The notes under the pieces are model-generated. The model had not been told where the DNA came from, searched no databases, and saw only the letters and a list, made by a program, of their open reading frames with translations. Below, one piece after another: positions 25,005-35,232 of a stretch of 64,000 nucleotides of DNA. Made by a program: the position numbers and the translations under genes. Location of the stretch: NCBI GenBank assembly GCA_028280515.1, contig JANQLP010000241.1:1-64000 (forward strand), written 5' to 3'. Each line of letters starts with the position of its first letter. The first letter of the stretch is position 1. Source of the stretch: Hyphomicrobiales bacterium (GTDB lineage: Bacteria; Pseudomonadota; Alphaproteobacteria; Rhizobiales; Methyloligellaceae).

Positions 25005-28000
25005 ATCCGAACCACGCCAGCACGCCGCGTGTCATGCGGCCGATGTCCCCGCCGATACCGATCAGGCTCGGCACGAGGATCAGCACCAGAACCGTGGCGG
25101 CGGCGAGGCCGAACACCATGGTTACGGCCATGGGGATCAGGAACTGGGCCTGACGGCTCGTTTCGAACAACAACGGCGTCAGACCGCCGATCGTCGTCAG
25201 CGAGGTCAGAAGTACCGCCCTGAGGCGGTCCTGTGACGCACCGATCGAGGCCTCCTCAAGCGTGTTGCCGTCCTTCAGGCGGCGCATCACCTGGGTCACC
25301 AGAATGATGGAGTCGTTGACGAGAATTCCGGAAAGGCCGAGCAGACCGATCATCGAGATGATCGTCAGCGGATAACCCATGACCATATGGCCGAGGATCG
25401 CGCCGACCACGCCGAACGGAATGATCGCCATGACCGCGAAGGGCTTCGCGTAACTGCCGAACACCCACGCAAGAATGATATAGATGATGATCAGCGAGAG
25501 CATCGCGCCAAGCTGCAGATCGGCAAAGGACTCTTCCTGTTCCTCGGCGCGGCCTTTGAATTCGTATCGAAGTTTGTGCTTCTCGGCAAGCGAAGGAAGA
25601 AAACCCTCATCCAGCTTTGCAAGCACATCGGTCACCGAGGTGACCTCTCCGTCGATGGTGCCTGTAACCGCAACCGTGCGGCGGCCTTCGGAGCGCTGAA
25701 TCACCGAGAAACCGGACTTTTCACGAATCTCGACCACTTCGCTCAACGGCACACGGTCACCCTCGGGACTGCGCAGGTAAAGCTGCTGCAGGGCGTAAGG
25801 ACCGGGGACTTCCTGCAATCGTTTTACCCTCACCGTGATCTCTTCGTCACCGCGCGCGAAGCGTGTGGCGATGGCACCCTCGAAGGCGTTGCGCACCTGG
25901 ACGCCGACATTCTCCGATGTGAATCCGAGCGCCGACCCGCGCGGCGTGACATCGAGAATAAGCTCCTGACGGCCATAGGGGAGGTCGTCATTCACCGCAC
26001 TGACACCGGGAAACGCGGAGAGTTCATTTCTCAATTCGAGTGCCGCCGCCTTCAGGTCCGCCACCGGTGCGTCCTGCAAGCGGATGTCGATATCGCGGCC
26101 GGGCGGTCCACCGCGCCGCTCGGTTATGGTGACCTCTTCCACGCCGGGAACACTGGGCAGGTTTTGGCGCCACTCCTTGATCACGTTTCGCGTCGGCAGA
26201 GTGCGCTCCTCGCTGGGAGTCAACTGGACTTCCACCTTCGCCAGGTTTTCGCCGCGTGACCGCCCGCTGACGCCCAGCGTTGTGAATGCGTTCACCACCA
26301 GCGGCTCCTTGTCCCCGCCGAGCTTGTCCTCCGCCGTGTAGAGCGCCTGCTCGATGCTGTTCAAGGCGTCCCGCTGCTCTTCGCGCGGCGTGCCGGCGCC
26401 GAACACGATCGCTGCGGTGATGTTCTCCGACTCCGGCGACGGGAAGAAATGAAACTTCACCCGCCCGCCGGCGATCAGTCCAATGCTCAGGATCAGCATG
26501 GCGACCATGAAGGCAACGGTTGTGTAGCGCCATTCATAGGCCGTGGTCACGATGCGCCGAAAAACGCCGTCTCGGAACCCGTTCAGCATGGCGTCAAACG
26601 CCTTGCGGAACCTGTTGCCGCCGCGGTCGATCTTGCCGAAGCCGTGTCTGAGATGGCCAGGCAGAATGAGGAAACACTCGATCAGGCTGGCAACCAGCAC
26701 GGCGAAGACCACCAGTGGAATCGCCGCCATGATGTCGCCGATCTGGTCGCGGATCAGAAAGATCGGGAAGAAGGCGGCCTGCGTCGTCAACGTGGCGGCA
26801 ACGACCGGCAGAAGCATCCGGGTCGCACCCCGTTCCGCCGCCTCGATACGGCTGTCCCCCATGGCCTGCCGTGTGGCGGTGTGTTCGCCGACGACGATCG
26901 CGTCGTCGACAATGATGCCGAGCATCATGATGAGCGCAAACATGGAGATCATGTTGATGCTCTGACCGCTCACATACATCACCGCCAGCGTCGCCATCAA
27001 CGCAACCGGAATGCCGGCGGCGACCCAGAACGCCACCCGGGCATCGAGAAAAATGAACAGGATGATGAGAACGAGCACCAGTCCCTGCAGGCCGTTCTTC
27101 AACAGAATACCGATGCGCTGTTGCACGAAACGGCCGCGCACATCGTAGACCGACACGTCGAGATCCTGCGGCAGTTCAGCCCGCACCTCGTCCATGTACG
27201 TCGTCAGAACATTCATGGTCTCGAGCGTATCGGCGGCAAGCGCCCTTTGAACGTTCAGTTCAATCGCCTGACTGTCTTCCTGTTGCCCGATGCTCTGATC
27301 ACGTTCGAACTCGGTTGCAATGTTGGCGATCTCGTCAAGGCGGATCTTCTCGCCCGTCAGCTCCGACCTGACCTCTATTTCGGAGATCGCCTCAGGCGTC
27401 TTGCGGTCCGCGCGGGAGCGCAACTGCATTTCGACGTCACCCTCCAGAATGCCGGACGGCAGGTCTTGCGTCTCCTCGCGAATGCGCGTGGCGATATCGC
27501 CCAGCGAAAGTTCAAGCCGACGCAACTCACGTTCGCGGACCTCGACCCAGATTTCCTCGTCGCGTGCACCGCTCAACGTCACCTTGTCGATGCCTGCATC
27601 GAGCAGTCCGTCACGGATCTCCTTGGCGTAATATTTCAGCTCTTTTTCGGAATAGGGTCCGGACACGGCGATCTTCGCTACGGGTTCGAAAAACGTGACC
27701 CGGGAAATCTCCGGCTCCTCGGAGTCTTCCGGCAGCGTCGTCACGCCGTCGACGGCCTGCTGGACGTCGGACTGCGCCTTCTGCATGTCCGCACCGGCCT
27801 TGAATTCAAGTGTAAGGACGCCGCCGCCTTCACGCGCAACCGAACGCAGCTCATCGACATCGTCGAGAAACCTCAATTCGGGTTCGACGGCATCGAGGAT
27901 GTTCTCCTCCACGTCCTCCGCGCTCGCGCCCGGCCACGAGATCGAGACGTTGATCACCGGAATCTCGATGGTCGGGAAGAACTGGGTATTGAGTTTCGTG

Positions 28001-28110
28001 AGAGCAAAGAAACCGATGGCGATCATCGCCGCCATCAGGAGATTCGATGCCGTGGGGTGATGCACGAAGAGCCGTATCAGCCCGTGCGCCGACGTTCTCT
28101 CCGCATCCAA
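24979..28110 (-). CDS. RND efflux permease, AcrB/HAE1-like
   Basis: About 1043 residues, full length for an RND pump. It has an N-terminal helix (LLMAAMIAIGFFALTKLNTQFFPTI), two large periplasmic loops and two sets of membrane helices. The proton relay region reads IIVDDAIVVGEHTATRQ and the second half contains GILVNDSIILVTQVMRRLK. It exports small molecules using the proton gradient, with the adaptor encoded just upstream. I use the TTG at 28110, after GAGGAG and 4 bases past the adaptor stop; a GTG at 28149 has no ribosome site. No outer membrane factor gene is present. Confidence 0.92.
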   Translation of the reverse strand: MDAERTSAHGLIRLFVHHPTASNLLMAAMIAIGFFALTKLNTQFFPTIEIPVINVSISWPGASAEDVEENILDAVEPELRFLDDVDELRSVAREGGGVLTLEFKAGADMQKAQSDVQQAVDGVTTLPEDSEEPEISRVTFFEPVAKIAVSGPYSEKELKYYAKEIRDGLLDAGIDKVTLSGARDEEIWVEVRERELRRLELSLGDIATRIREETQDLPSGILEGDVEMQLRSRADRKTPEAISEIEVRSELTGEKIRLDEIANIATEFERDQSIGQQEDSQAIELNVQRALAADTLETMNVLTTYMDEVRAELPQDLDVSVYDVRGRFVQQRIGILLKNGLQGLVLVLIILFIFLDARVAFWVAAGIPVALMATLAVMYVSGQSINMISMFALIMMLGIIVDDAIVVGEHTATRQAMGDSRIEAAERGATRMLLPVVAATLTTQAAFFPIFLIRDQIGDIMAAIPLVVFAVLVASLIECFLILPGHLRHGFGKIDRGGNRFRKAFDAMLNGFRDGVFRRIVTTAYEWRYTTVAFMVAMLILSIGLIAGGRVKFHFFPSPESENITAAIVFGAGTPREEQRDALNSIEQALYTAEDKLGGDKEPLVVNAFTTLGVSGRSRGENLAKVEVQLTPSEERTLPTRNVIKEWRQNLPSVPGVEEVTITERRGGPPGRDIDIRLQDAPVADLKAAALELRNELSAFPGVSAVNDDLPYGRQELILDVTPRGSALGFTSENVGVQVRNAFEGAIATRFARGDEEITVRVKRLQEVPGPYALQQLYLRSPEGDRVPLSEVVEIREKSGFSVIQRSEGRRTVAVTGTIDGEVTSVTDVLAKLDEGFLPSLAEKHKLRYEFKGRAEEQEESFADLQLGAMLSLIIIYIILAWVFGSYAKPFAVMAIIPFGVVGAILGHMVMGYPLTIISMIGLLGLSGILVNDSIILVTQVMRRLKDGNTLEEASIGASQDRLRAVLLTSLTTIGGLTPLLFETSRQAQFLIPMAVTMVFGLAAATVLVLILVPSLIGIGGDIGRMTRGVLAWFGFTPARKSA

Positions 28111-28114
28111 GGGA

Positions 28115-29461
28115 TCAGCGCTCCTCGACGCGCAGCCCGTCTTTTGCACCCGACAGGCGTGTGATGATCACTTTTTCGCCCGGGCCGATCTGTCCGCGCA
28201 CAAGAATCTTGTCCTTTGCCGCACCGACGAGTTCGACATCGCGGGATTTCAGCCGACCGTCGTTGATGACGAATATCCGCTCATTTCCGTAAAGCGCCGT
28301 CGGCGGCAGGCGTGAGACCCGCTCGTATGAGCGATCCGGCATGCGCACCTCGACGAAGGCACCGGGACGAATGGCGGTTGGCTGATTGGGATCGTCAAGC
28401 CGTGCGAAGATCTCGACACCGCCCTTCTCGGCGGCGATTTCCGCCCCGACGCGCTCAATGTGCGCCGGATATGTGATCGGCGTATCGCCCACATGCCAGA
28501 GTACTTCCACCGGCCTGCCGATGAGCGTCTTTTCGCTGGATACGATCCTGCCGTACTGACGGTCGGAGAGCGTAAAGCGTACATCGACCCAGTTCCTGTC
28601 GATCAAAGTCGCCACCTGATCGTTTGCGCCGACGATCCGTCCCTTTTCCGCGGTCACGTTCGTCACATAGGCATCGAACGGGGCTTCAAGGACCGTATCC
28701 TCGAGATTGCGCTTGGCCTGCCGGACCTTCCATTCAAGCTGCCTGATCACGGCGCGCTGTTGCGCCGCCTTCGCCTGCTGAATTTCCAGATTGTTCACGC
28801 GCTGCTCCAGCCCCTGCATGCGTTCGGAAACAATCAGGCGCCGGTCATCGGCCGTCTTTTCCGACACCGTCCCCCGTTCAGCAAGCGGGACGGCACGTTC
28901 CAGGTCGCGCTGCGCGATTTCAAGCTGGGTTCGGGCATGGTTGAGGGCGTCGCGTTCATTCTCGATCGCGGCTTCGAATTCGCGGACCTTGGCCTTTGCT
29001 TCGGCAAGCTTCGCTTCGGCCTCGTCGAGTGCGCCTTCATATTCGAACGGATCCAGGCGCAACAGAACGGCGTCCTTCTTGACGACGGCGCCCTCACGCA
29101 TCTGCGGTCCGGTCTCGAGTACTTCACCGGCAACCAGCGCACGTAAATCCACCCGGCGCCCGGCCACTGTTTGGCCGTACAGTTTCAGATAGGGTTGATA
29201 GGTGCCGACATCGGCCGTGATGGCCCTCACGGGCCAGATCTTCTCCTGCACGGGCCGCTGCGGAACACTCGGTTTGGTGGCTTCCAGTCCGACGAACGAA
29301 ATGATCCCGATCGCCAGAACGCAGATCGGGGTGAGTACTTTTGCTGACTGGATCAGAACCCGGCGCACGCGGGATTTCTGCCGCACCGGCCCGGCCGATG
29401 GCGACGCATCCGATGCCGCCCGGCGACGCGCGCGCGATTTTTTTGTTCCAGCAGGTGCCAT
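28115..29461 (-). CDS. RND efflux periplasmic adaptor (membrane fusion protein)
   Basis: 448 residues. A basic Arg/Lys-rich cytoplasmic start (about 1-35) precedes one membrane helix (VLTPICVLAIGIISFVGL). Then come the beta-barrel and lipoyl strands (VDLRALVAGEVLE..GAVVKKDAVLLRLDPFEYEGAL), a long coiled coil (about 145-240) and the return lipoyl strand (LEDTVLEAPFDAYV..KGRIVGANDQV). It bridges the inner membrane pump to an outer membrane channel. Immediately upstream of the RND gene in one operon. Confidence 0.9.
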   Translation of the reverse strand: MAPAGTKKSRARRRAASDASPSAGPVRQKSRVRRVLIQSAKVLTPICVLAIGIISFVGLEATKPSVPQRPVQEKIWPVRAITADVGTYQPYLKLYGQTVAGRRVDLRALVAGEVLETGPQMREGAVVKKDAVLLRLDPFEYEGALDEAEAKLAEAKAKVREFEAAIENERDALNHARTQLEIAQRDLERAVPLAERGTVSEKTADDRRLIVSERMQGLEQRVNNLEIQQAKAAQQRAVIRQLEWKVRQAKRNLEDTVLEAPFDAYVTNVTAEKGRIVGANDQVATLIDRNWVDVRFTLSDRQYGRIVSSEKTLIGRPVEVLWHVGDTPITYPAHIERVGAEIAAEKGGVEIFARLDDPNQPTAIRPGAFVEVRMPDRSYERVSRLPPTALYGNERIFVINDGRLKSRDVELVGAAKDKILVRGQIGPGEKVIITRLSGAKDGLRVEER

Positions 29462-29695
29462 GTTCCCAGATGTCGCTACGTCGCTCGTTTGAGCGATGAC
29501 TCTCCATTATACGCGATTTTCGCGCCGATTCCGGCGCCCGCGCCCAAATATCCGTCCGAGCGTTAAATTCAGCGGTTTTTCGCCATATGGCGCACAGAAA
29601 ATACGGCTTCATCAGAGATTTGGTTCACCTCTCCTCTTGCGCAACCGCGGCATCCCGGCCATTTTCGGCTCCTGCATGTGAACCGGAGATTTTTG

Positions 29696-30859
29696 GTGGC
29701 CGCCCAAGTTCTGACCGCAGCAGAAATGCTCGAAAAGCTCGTGGCGTTCGATACGACGAGCGCCAGGACGAACATTCCCCTTATTGAGTTTGTCGAAGCG
29801 TATCTCTCCTCGCACGGCGTCGAATCGCACCGCGTACCGACGCAGGACGGGCAAAAATCGAGCCTGCACGCCGTCATCGGACCGAAGGACGTTCCGGGCT
29901 TCGGGCTGTCGGGCCACACCGATGTCGTCCCGGTGGAGGGCCAGGACTGGACGTCGGACCCCTTTACGCTGACCAAACGCGGCAGCCGCCTGTTTGGACG
30001 CGGCACGTGCGACATGAAAGGGTTCGTGGCGTGCATTCTCGCCCACGTCCCCGCATTCAAGGCGCGTGACCTGAAGACCCCCATTCACCTGCTGCTGTCG
30101 TATGACGAGGAGGTCGGCTGCAAGGGCGTGCGTCCGATGATCTCGGAGCTGGGATCGCGGCTGCCCGCCCCGCGCGCCGTGTTCGTCGGCGAGCCGACAT
30201 CCATGCGGGTTGTGGATGCACACAAGAGCGTGCATGCCTTTGAAACCGTGGTCACAGGGCGGGAGTCTCACTCAAGCAAGCCGCACCTCGGCGCTAACGC
30301 GATCATGGCGGCCGGCGAGCTGATCTCGGAGTTGACGCGCATCGATCTGGAGATGCAGGCGCGCGGCGACGGCCCACGCTTCGATCCGCCCTATACCAAT
30401 GTCGCCGTCACTGTCATTGAAGGGGGCACCGCGCGAAACATCACCGCGCGGGAATGCAAGTTCACCTGGATGTTCAGAACCGTTCCGGCAACGGAGCCCG
30501 AAGAGATCATCGACCGGTTCGATACCTTCGCGCAGAACCAGGTCTTGCCGCTTCTGAAGAAAACCTACGACGGCGCGTCGATCGTCACCACGCGCACAAG
30601 CGACGTACCCTCGTTGAACGCACCCGAGGGCTCCGAAGCTGTTTCCCTCGCCCTCAACCTTGCCGGTCAGAATGAGCGCTTCGCTGTATCCTACGGCACG
30701 GAAGGTGGCCTGTTCGAGCGCGCCGGATTTCCATCCGTTGTGATCGGCCCCGGGAACATTGAACAGGCCCACGCGGCCGACGAGTTCATCGAGGAGAGCG
30801 AGCTCGAGAAATGCAGCACGTTTCTCGACAGACTGGCCGACCATGCAGAGACATCGTGA
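29696..30859 (+). CDS. Acetylornithine deacetylase-like M20 peptidase
   Basis: 387 residues. The metal-binding motifs of the ArgE/DapE branch are intact: [13 protein letters not shown] (His, Asp), [21 protein letters not shown] and VGEPTS. The lid domain motif [12 protein letters not shown] is also present. The likely reaction is removal of an acetyl group from N-acetylornithine, but it sits with a hydroxyacid dehydrogenase and not with argD/argF at 34-36 kb, so another acyl-amino acid is possible. The GTG at 29696 is chosen because GGAG lies 8 bases upstream. Confidence 0.87.
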   Translation: MAAQVLTAAEMLEKLVAFDTTSARTNIPLIEFVEAYLSSHGVESHRVPTQDGQKSSLHAVIGPKDVPGFGLSGHTDVVPVEGQDWTSDPFTLTKRGSRLFGRGTCDMKGFVACILAHVPAFKARDLKTPIHLLLSYDEEVGCKGVRPMISELGSRLPAPRAVFVGEPTSMRVVDAHKSVHAFETVVTGRESHSSKPHLGANAIMAAGELISELTRIDLEMQARGDGPRFDPPYTNVAVTVIEGGTARNITARECKFTWMFRTVPATEPEEIIDRFDTFAQNQVLPLLKKTYDGASIVTTRTSDVPSLNAPEGSEAVSLALNLAGQNERFAVSYGTEGGLFERAGFPSVVIGPGNIEQAHAADEFIEESELEKCSTFLDRLADHAETS

Positions 30860-30867
30860 GGCCGTGC

Positions 30868-31842
30868 GTGAAGATCGCCATTCTCGACGACTATTTCGAC
30901 ACCATCCGCAACCTCAAATGCTTTGAGAAGCTGAACGGCCACGACGTCACGGTCTGGAACGATCACGTTCAAGATGACGATATGCTGGCGGATCGTCTGG
31001 CCGAAGCCGAGGCGCTGGTCCTGATCCGCGAGCGCACCCAAATCCGGGCGCCGCTGATCGAGCGTCTGCCGAACCTCAAGCTGATAAGCCAGCGCAGCGT
31101 TTATCCTCATATCGACGTGGAGGCGTGCACCCGGCAGGGCGTGATCCTGTCCTCAAGCCAGCATGCGGGATCGCCTTCCTATGCGACGGCCGAGTTGACC
31201 TGGGGTCTGATTCTCGCGGCCATGCGCCAGATCCCTCAGCAAATGGAATCCCTGAAGGCCGGGAACTGGCAGATGGGAGTGGGCCGAACGCTGCGCGGTC
31301 GCACGCTCGGCATCTTCGGGTATGGCCGCATCGGCAAGGCGGTCGCCGACTATGGCAGAGCCTTCGGCATGAACGTCGTGATCTGGGCCAGCGAAGCCTC
31401 ACGCGAGCGTGCCCGCGAGGATGGCGAAACCGTCGCGGAGAGCAAGCAGGCGTTCTTCTCCGAATGCGATATCATCTCGCTGCATCTGCGCCTGTACGAT
31501 ACCACGCGCGGCATCGTCACAGCCGGCGATCTGGCGCAGATGAAGCCGGACTCCGTGCTCGTGAACACCAGCCGCGCGCCACTCATCGAAGAAGGTGCCC
31601 TGGTCGCGGCGCTGCGCGCGGGCCGCCCCGGCATGGCGGCCGTCGATGTGTACGAGCAGGAGCCCGTACGCGATACGGCTCACCCCCTGTTTTCCTTGCC
31701 AAACGTCATCTGCACACCGCACATCGGATATGTGACCGAAGATGAATGGGAGATACAATTCAGTGAGATCTTCGATCAGATTCTCGCCTATGACGAGGGC
31801 AATCCGATCAACGTCATCAACACCGAGGTCCTGAAGGCGTGA
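30868..31842 (+). CDS. D-2-hydroxyacid dehydrogenase family protein
   Basis: 324 residues. NAD-dependent enzyme of the PGDH/D-lactate type. The nucleotide loop is [24 protein letters not shown], the catalytic Arg region is [16 protein letters not shown], the Glu/Asp pair lies in [10 protein letters not shown] and the catalytic His in [15 protein letters not shown]. The physiological substrate is unknown. The GTG at 30868 has GAGG 6 bases upstream; it begins 8 bases after the deacetylase stop, so the two genes are one unit. Confidence 0.9.
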   Translation: MKIAILDDYFDTIRNLKCFEKLNGHDVTVWNDHVQDDDMLADRLAEAEALVLIRERTQIRAPLIERLPNLKLISQRSVYPHIDVEACTRQGVILSSSQHAGSPSYATAELTWGLILAAMRQIPQQMESLKAGNWQMGVGRTLRGRTLGIFGYGRIGKAVADYGRAFGMNVVIWASEASRERAREDGETVAESKQAFFSECDIISLHLRLYDTTRGIVTAGDLAQMKPDSVLVNTSRAPLIEEGALVAALRAGRPGMAAVDVYEQEPVRDTAHPLFSLPNVICTPHIGYVTEDEWEIQFSEIFDQILAYDEGNPINVINTEVLKA

Positions 31843-31849
31843 GCTCTCA

Positions 31850-33136
31850 TCAGCGCCGGCGCGCGGCTTTCTTGCGATCGGCTGATGCGTCCGATTCCTT
31901 CTTTTCACGCCCGAACCGTTCGCATTGCGCCAGTCGCCTTTCTTCGTCGCCGATGTAATCCCGGGTCATCGGAACGGCGTCCTGCCGGTGCGCGAGCTGG
32001 ATCTGGAAGACCACAAGGCCTTGGTACTGGAATGACGCTTCCGAGCCGGCGAGATAGAACTCCCACATCCGGCAAAACCGTTCACCCTTGAGGCGAACAG
32101 CCTCGTCCCAGTGATCGCAGAACCGCCTGCGCCAATGCCTCAGTGTCTCCGCATAGTGCAAGCGCAGAACCTCAATGTCGCACACCACGAGGCCGGAGGC
32201 CTCGATATGCGGCATGATCTCGCTCAAGGCCGGCAGGGATCCGCCGGGAAAGATGTAGCGCTTGATAAATGCGTTGGTCGGCGCCGGCCCGGGTGCCCGG
32301 CCGATCGTATGCAACATCGCCACGCCATCGTTTTTCAACAGATCGCTCAAGCGTCGGAAGAAGGTGCGGTAGTGATGAACACCCACATGCTCGAACATGC
32401 CGACGGACACAATCTGGTCGAACTGCCCCTTGGTCTCGCGATAGTCCTCAAGCCTGAAGGTGACACGGTCGGGTTGCGGCCCCTTCAGAGCTCGATCGCG
32501 GGCGATCTTGAGCTGCTCACGGCTGAGCGTAATGCCAGTAACATCGGCGCCCGACACACGCGCCAGATAGATTCCCAATCCGCCCCAGCCGCAACCGATA
32601 TCAAGGACCTTGTCACGAGACCGGATCAAAAGCTTGGCAGCCAGATGACGCTTCTTCACAAGCTGCGCCGTGTCGAGGTCCGTCTCAGGCGTTGGGAAGT
32701 AGGCGCAGGAATACTGCTGGTCGGCATCGAGAAACAGACGATAGATCTCAGGTTCGATGTCGTAGTGCGCGGCGGCGTTGCGCCGGGCACGCGCAATCGG
32801 GTTGAACTGATCGACGCGGCGTATCAGCCACCGGGGAATTTCGAACGCCCACGTCCACCGCGGCAGCGGCGCTTCCTCCGCGTTGCTGAGCAGAATTGCG
32901 ATGAACCGGTAGAGCCCGCCTTCTTCGACTACGAGCCGCCCATCCATGTAGGCCTCGCCGATGGCGAGCCAGGGATCGACGGCAATCTTGATTTCGGTCC
33001 AGCGGTCAGTAACGCGGACCGCACATCGCTCTCCCGTTCCGTCGCCGAAACGGCGCACCTCGCCGCGGCTATCGGTGATCGCAAGATCACCCTTCCTTAT
33101 GACAATCTCAAATGCGTATCTGAATGGACCAAACAT
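31850..33136 (-). CDS. cfa: Cyclopropane-fatty-acyl-phospholipid synthase
   Basis: 428 residues. It transfers a methylene group from SAM to cis double bonds of membrane phospholipid acyl chains. The family landmarks are [37 protein letters not shown], the SAM site [35 protein letters not shown] and the C-terminal [17 protein letters not shown] 100-residue N-terminal domain is present and the C-terminus ends in a charged Lys/Arg tail. Expression often rises with acid, salt or entry to stationary phase. Confidence 0.94.
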   Translation of the reverse strand: MFGPFRYAFEIVIRKGDLAITDSRGEVRRFGDGTGERCAVRVTDRWTEIKIAVDPWLAIGEAYMDGRLVVEEGGLYRFIAILLSNAEEAPLPRWTWAFEIPRWLIRRVDQFNPIARARRNAAAHYDIEPEIYRLFLDADQQYSCAYFPTPETDLDTAQLVKKRHLAAKLLIRSRDKVLDIGCGWGGLGIYLARVSGADVTGITLSREQLKIARDRALKGPQPDRVTFRLEDYRETKGQFDQIVSVGMFEHVGVHHYRTFFRRLSDLLKNDGVAMLHTIGRAPGPAPTNAFIKRYIFPGGSLPALSEIMPHIEASGLVVCDIEVLRLHYAETLRHWRRRFCDHWDEAVRLKGERFCRMWEFYLAGSEASFQYQGLVVFQIQLAHRQDAVPMTRDYIGDEERRLAQCERFGREKKESDASADRKKAARRR

Positions 33137-33180
33137 CGTTCTGCACCTTGCAGACGCCGCAAGTTACAAAGCCGTCCAAG

Positions 33181-33208
33181 ACTATAGCCTAACACCGAAT
33201 TGTGTCAT
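33181..33208 (-). promoter_or_regulatory. Promoter of cfa
   Basis: On the minus strand ATGACA (-35, 33203-33208) and TATAGT (-10, 33181-33186) are 16 bases apart, placing the start of transcription about 40 bases before the cfa ATG. Confidence 0.55.
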
Positions 33209-33246
33209 TTGATCCAGTTCATATGAAAAAAAATTACCGCGTGCAC

Positions 33247-33262
33247 TTGCCAGTATTGGCAA
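33247..33262. promoter_or_regulatory. Palindrome TTGCCA-N4-TGGCAA upstream of cfa
   Basis: A perfect 6-4-6 inverted repeat, TTGCCAGTATTGGCAA, lies about 40 bases upstream of the cfa -35 box. It resembles a dimeric regulator site, but I cannot name the regulator. Confidence 0.4.
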
Positions 33263-33326
33263 CCGCCCCATGTGTTGCAGGCACAAATGACCGATTGGAG
33301 CGGTATTTTTCGGGAAATCTGGGTTT

Positions 33327-34307
33327 TTAGTTGGATGCTCTCGGCGTCTGCTCAAAGTCCGCAGGGTCGAAATCATACGTAGCGTTGCAGAACTGGCAGG
33401 TTACGCGAATACGGCCGTCTTCAGCCATGTCGTCACGCTCGGCGGCGCTGAAACTGTTCAACATGGACTTCACGCGTTCCGGCGAGCAACCGCACTGGAA
33501 AGCGAGCGATCGTGGCTCGAACACGCGCACATGCTCATCGTGGAACAGACGGTAGATCAGCCGTTCCGGGGCCAGCAACGGGTCAACAAGCTCCTGATCC
33601 TGAACCGTCTCCGCAAGGATGACCGCCCGGTTCCAGCCATCTTCATCCGAGACCTTCTCCGGCACGCCATGGCCGCCCTCGCGCGTCAGATGCTGAACCA
33701 TGAGGCCCCCGGCGCGCCAGCTCCAGTTATCCTGTTTGTCTCCCCCACCCGACGCATCGGCGCTGTAATGGCGCGCAACCGCGACCCGGATGAACGTCGG
33801 CAACTGCTCGGATTGGCGGAAATAGGCGTCGGCCGCCTCGTTCAGATTGCCGCCTTCGAGTGCCACGACCCCCTGGTAATTGTCCATGCCGGGACCGCGT
33901 TCGATGGTCATGGCCAGATGCCCCTTGCCGAGCAGATCGCCGGGCGCAATTTCACCCTTTGCCGCCAGTGCGGCCACGGCCTCGGCGTCGAAGCCCGCGT
34001 AACCGCGCAAGGTCCCGGACGATCCGTAGTCGACGACGAGCAGATTGACCGGGCCGTCGGTCTTGGTCTGGAACGTGAACTTGCCTTCGAATTTGAGGGA
34101 TGCGCCAAGCAAGGCGGTCAGAGCCACCGCTTCGCCGAGAAGCTTGCACACGGGCTCCGGATAATCATGCCCGCGCAGGATCTCGTCGACCGCTAGGCCG
34201 AGACGTGCAAGGCGGCCACTCACACCGGCCCGGTCCGCCTGGAACGGCAGAACCAGGTCATCCGCGGCGACCGAATCCGCAGGCGGGCGTGTCTGCGCTG
34301 CTTCCAT
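33327..34307 (-). CDS. hslO: Hsp33 redox-regulated chaperone
   Basis: 326 residues. A cytoplasmic holdase switched on by oxidation. The C-terminal redox zinc centre is complete: CGC (Cys272, Cys274), 29 residues, then CQFC (Cys304, Cys307). The N-terminal domain has VDEILRGHDYPEPVCKLLGEAVALTALL and the central GGLMVQHL. It starts 6 bases after the argF stop, as the last gene of the argD-argF-hslO run that is common in Hyphomicrobiales. Confidence 0.96.
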   Translation of the reverse strand: MEAAQTRPPADSVAADDLVLPFQADRAGVSGRLARLGLAVDEILRGHDYPEPVCKLLGEAVALTALLGASLKFEGKFTFQTKTDGPVNLLVVDYGSSGTLRGYAGFDAEAVAALAAKGEIAPGDLLGKGHLAMTIERGPGMDNYQGVVALEGGNLNEAADAYFRQSEQLPTFIRVAVARHYSADASGGGDKQDNWSWRAGGLMVQHLTREGGHGVPEKVSDEDGWNRAVILAETVQDQELVDPLLAPERLIYRLFHDEHVRVFEPRSLAFQCGCSPERVKSMLNSFSAAERDDMAEDGRIRVTCQFCNATYDFDPADFEQTPRASN

Positions 34308-34313
34308 GTTCGA

Positions 34314-35228
34314 TCACATCACTCCGAAGCACCAGGCGAGGATCGCCTTTTGTGCATGCAGCCGGTTCTCCGCTTCGTCGAATACCACGGATTGCGGCCC
34401 GTCGATCACCTCCGCGGTCACTTCATCACCCCTGTGCGCCGGCAGGCAATGCATGAAGATCGCATCCTTGTCCGCGTGTGCCATCAGATTCCGATCCACC
34501 TGAAACGGTGTAAGCAACTCCTTGCGCTTCACCGCGTCCTTGTCGCCCATCGAGACCCACACATCCGTCACCACCGCGTCCGCGTCCTCCGCCGCCTCCG
34601 CAGGCGACTGCGTGACATCCACCTTGCCGCCTTCCTTCTGCACCCAGTCGAGAAGTCCCGGATCAGGTGCGAGTTCGCGCGGGCAGGCAATTCGCAAACC
34701 GAACCTGAACCGGACCGCGGCCTGCATCCACGAGTTGGCGACATTGTTGGCATCTCCGATCCACGCCACCGTCCGCCCGGCGATGGACCCCCGCGCTTCC
34801 TCAAACGTCATGACGTCCGCCATGATCTGGCAGGGATGGGACCAGTCGGTCAGCCCGTTGATCACCGGCACGGTTGCAAACTCGGCGAGCTCCGTCACTT
34901 TCGAGTGCGCATCGGTCCGCACCATGATCCCGTCCACGTAACGCGACAGGACCCGCGCCGTATCGGCGACGGTTTCGCCACGTCCGAGCTGGGTCTCGCC
35001 GCTGTTGAGGACCAGTGTCTGGCCGCCGAGCTGACGCATCGCCACGTCGAACGACACGCGCGTGCGCGTGGACGGCTTGTCGAACATGAGCGCGAGAACC
35101 GACGTCGGCGGCAAGTCCACCGGCTTTTCACCGGTGCGCCGCTCCTTGAGCGCGCGCGCATTGTCGATGAGCCGCTGCAACGTCTCCGTGTCGAGCGCGT
35201 CGATATCCAGAAAGTGCCGGACCGTCAT
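34314..35228 (-). CDS. argF: Ornithine carbamoyltransferase
   Basis: 304 residues. It makes citrulline from ornithine and carbamoyl phosphate in arginine synthesis. The carbamoyl phosphate site is [16 protein letters not shown], the ornithine loop is DVWVSMGDK and the [11 protein letters not shown] motif is intact. I use the ATG at 35228 (MTVRHFLDI), which leaves 4 bases after the argD stop. Confidence 0.96.
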   Translation of the reverse strand: MTVRHFLDIDALDTETLQRLIDNARALKERRTGEKPVDLPPTSVLALMFDKPSTRTRVSFDVAMRQLGGQTLVLNSGETQLGRGETVADTARVLSRYVDGIMVRTDAHSKVTELAEFATVPVINGLTDWSHPCQIMADVMTFEEARGSIAGRTVAWIGDANNVANSWMQAAVRFRFGLRIACPRELAPDPGLLDWVQKEGGKVDVTQSPAEAAEDADAVVTDVWVSMGDKDAVKRKELLTPFQVDRNLMAHADKDAIFMHCLPAHRGDEVTAEVIDGPQSVVFDEAENRLHAQKAILAWCFGVM

Positions 35229-35232
35229 ATAT

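Noticed and set aside
26449-28164. 571-codon open frame on the plus strand opposite the RND permease
   Set aside because: The minus strand encodes a full-length RND pump with all motifs; the antisense product has biased composition and no recognisable fold.
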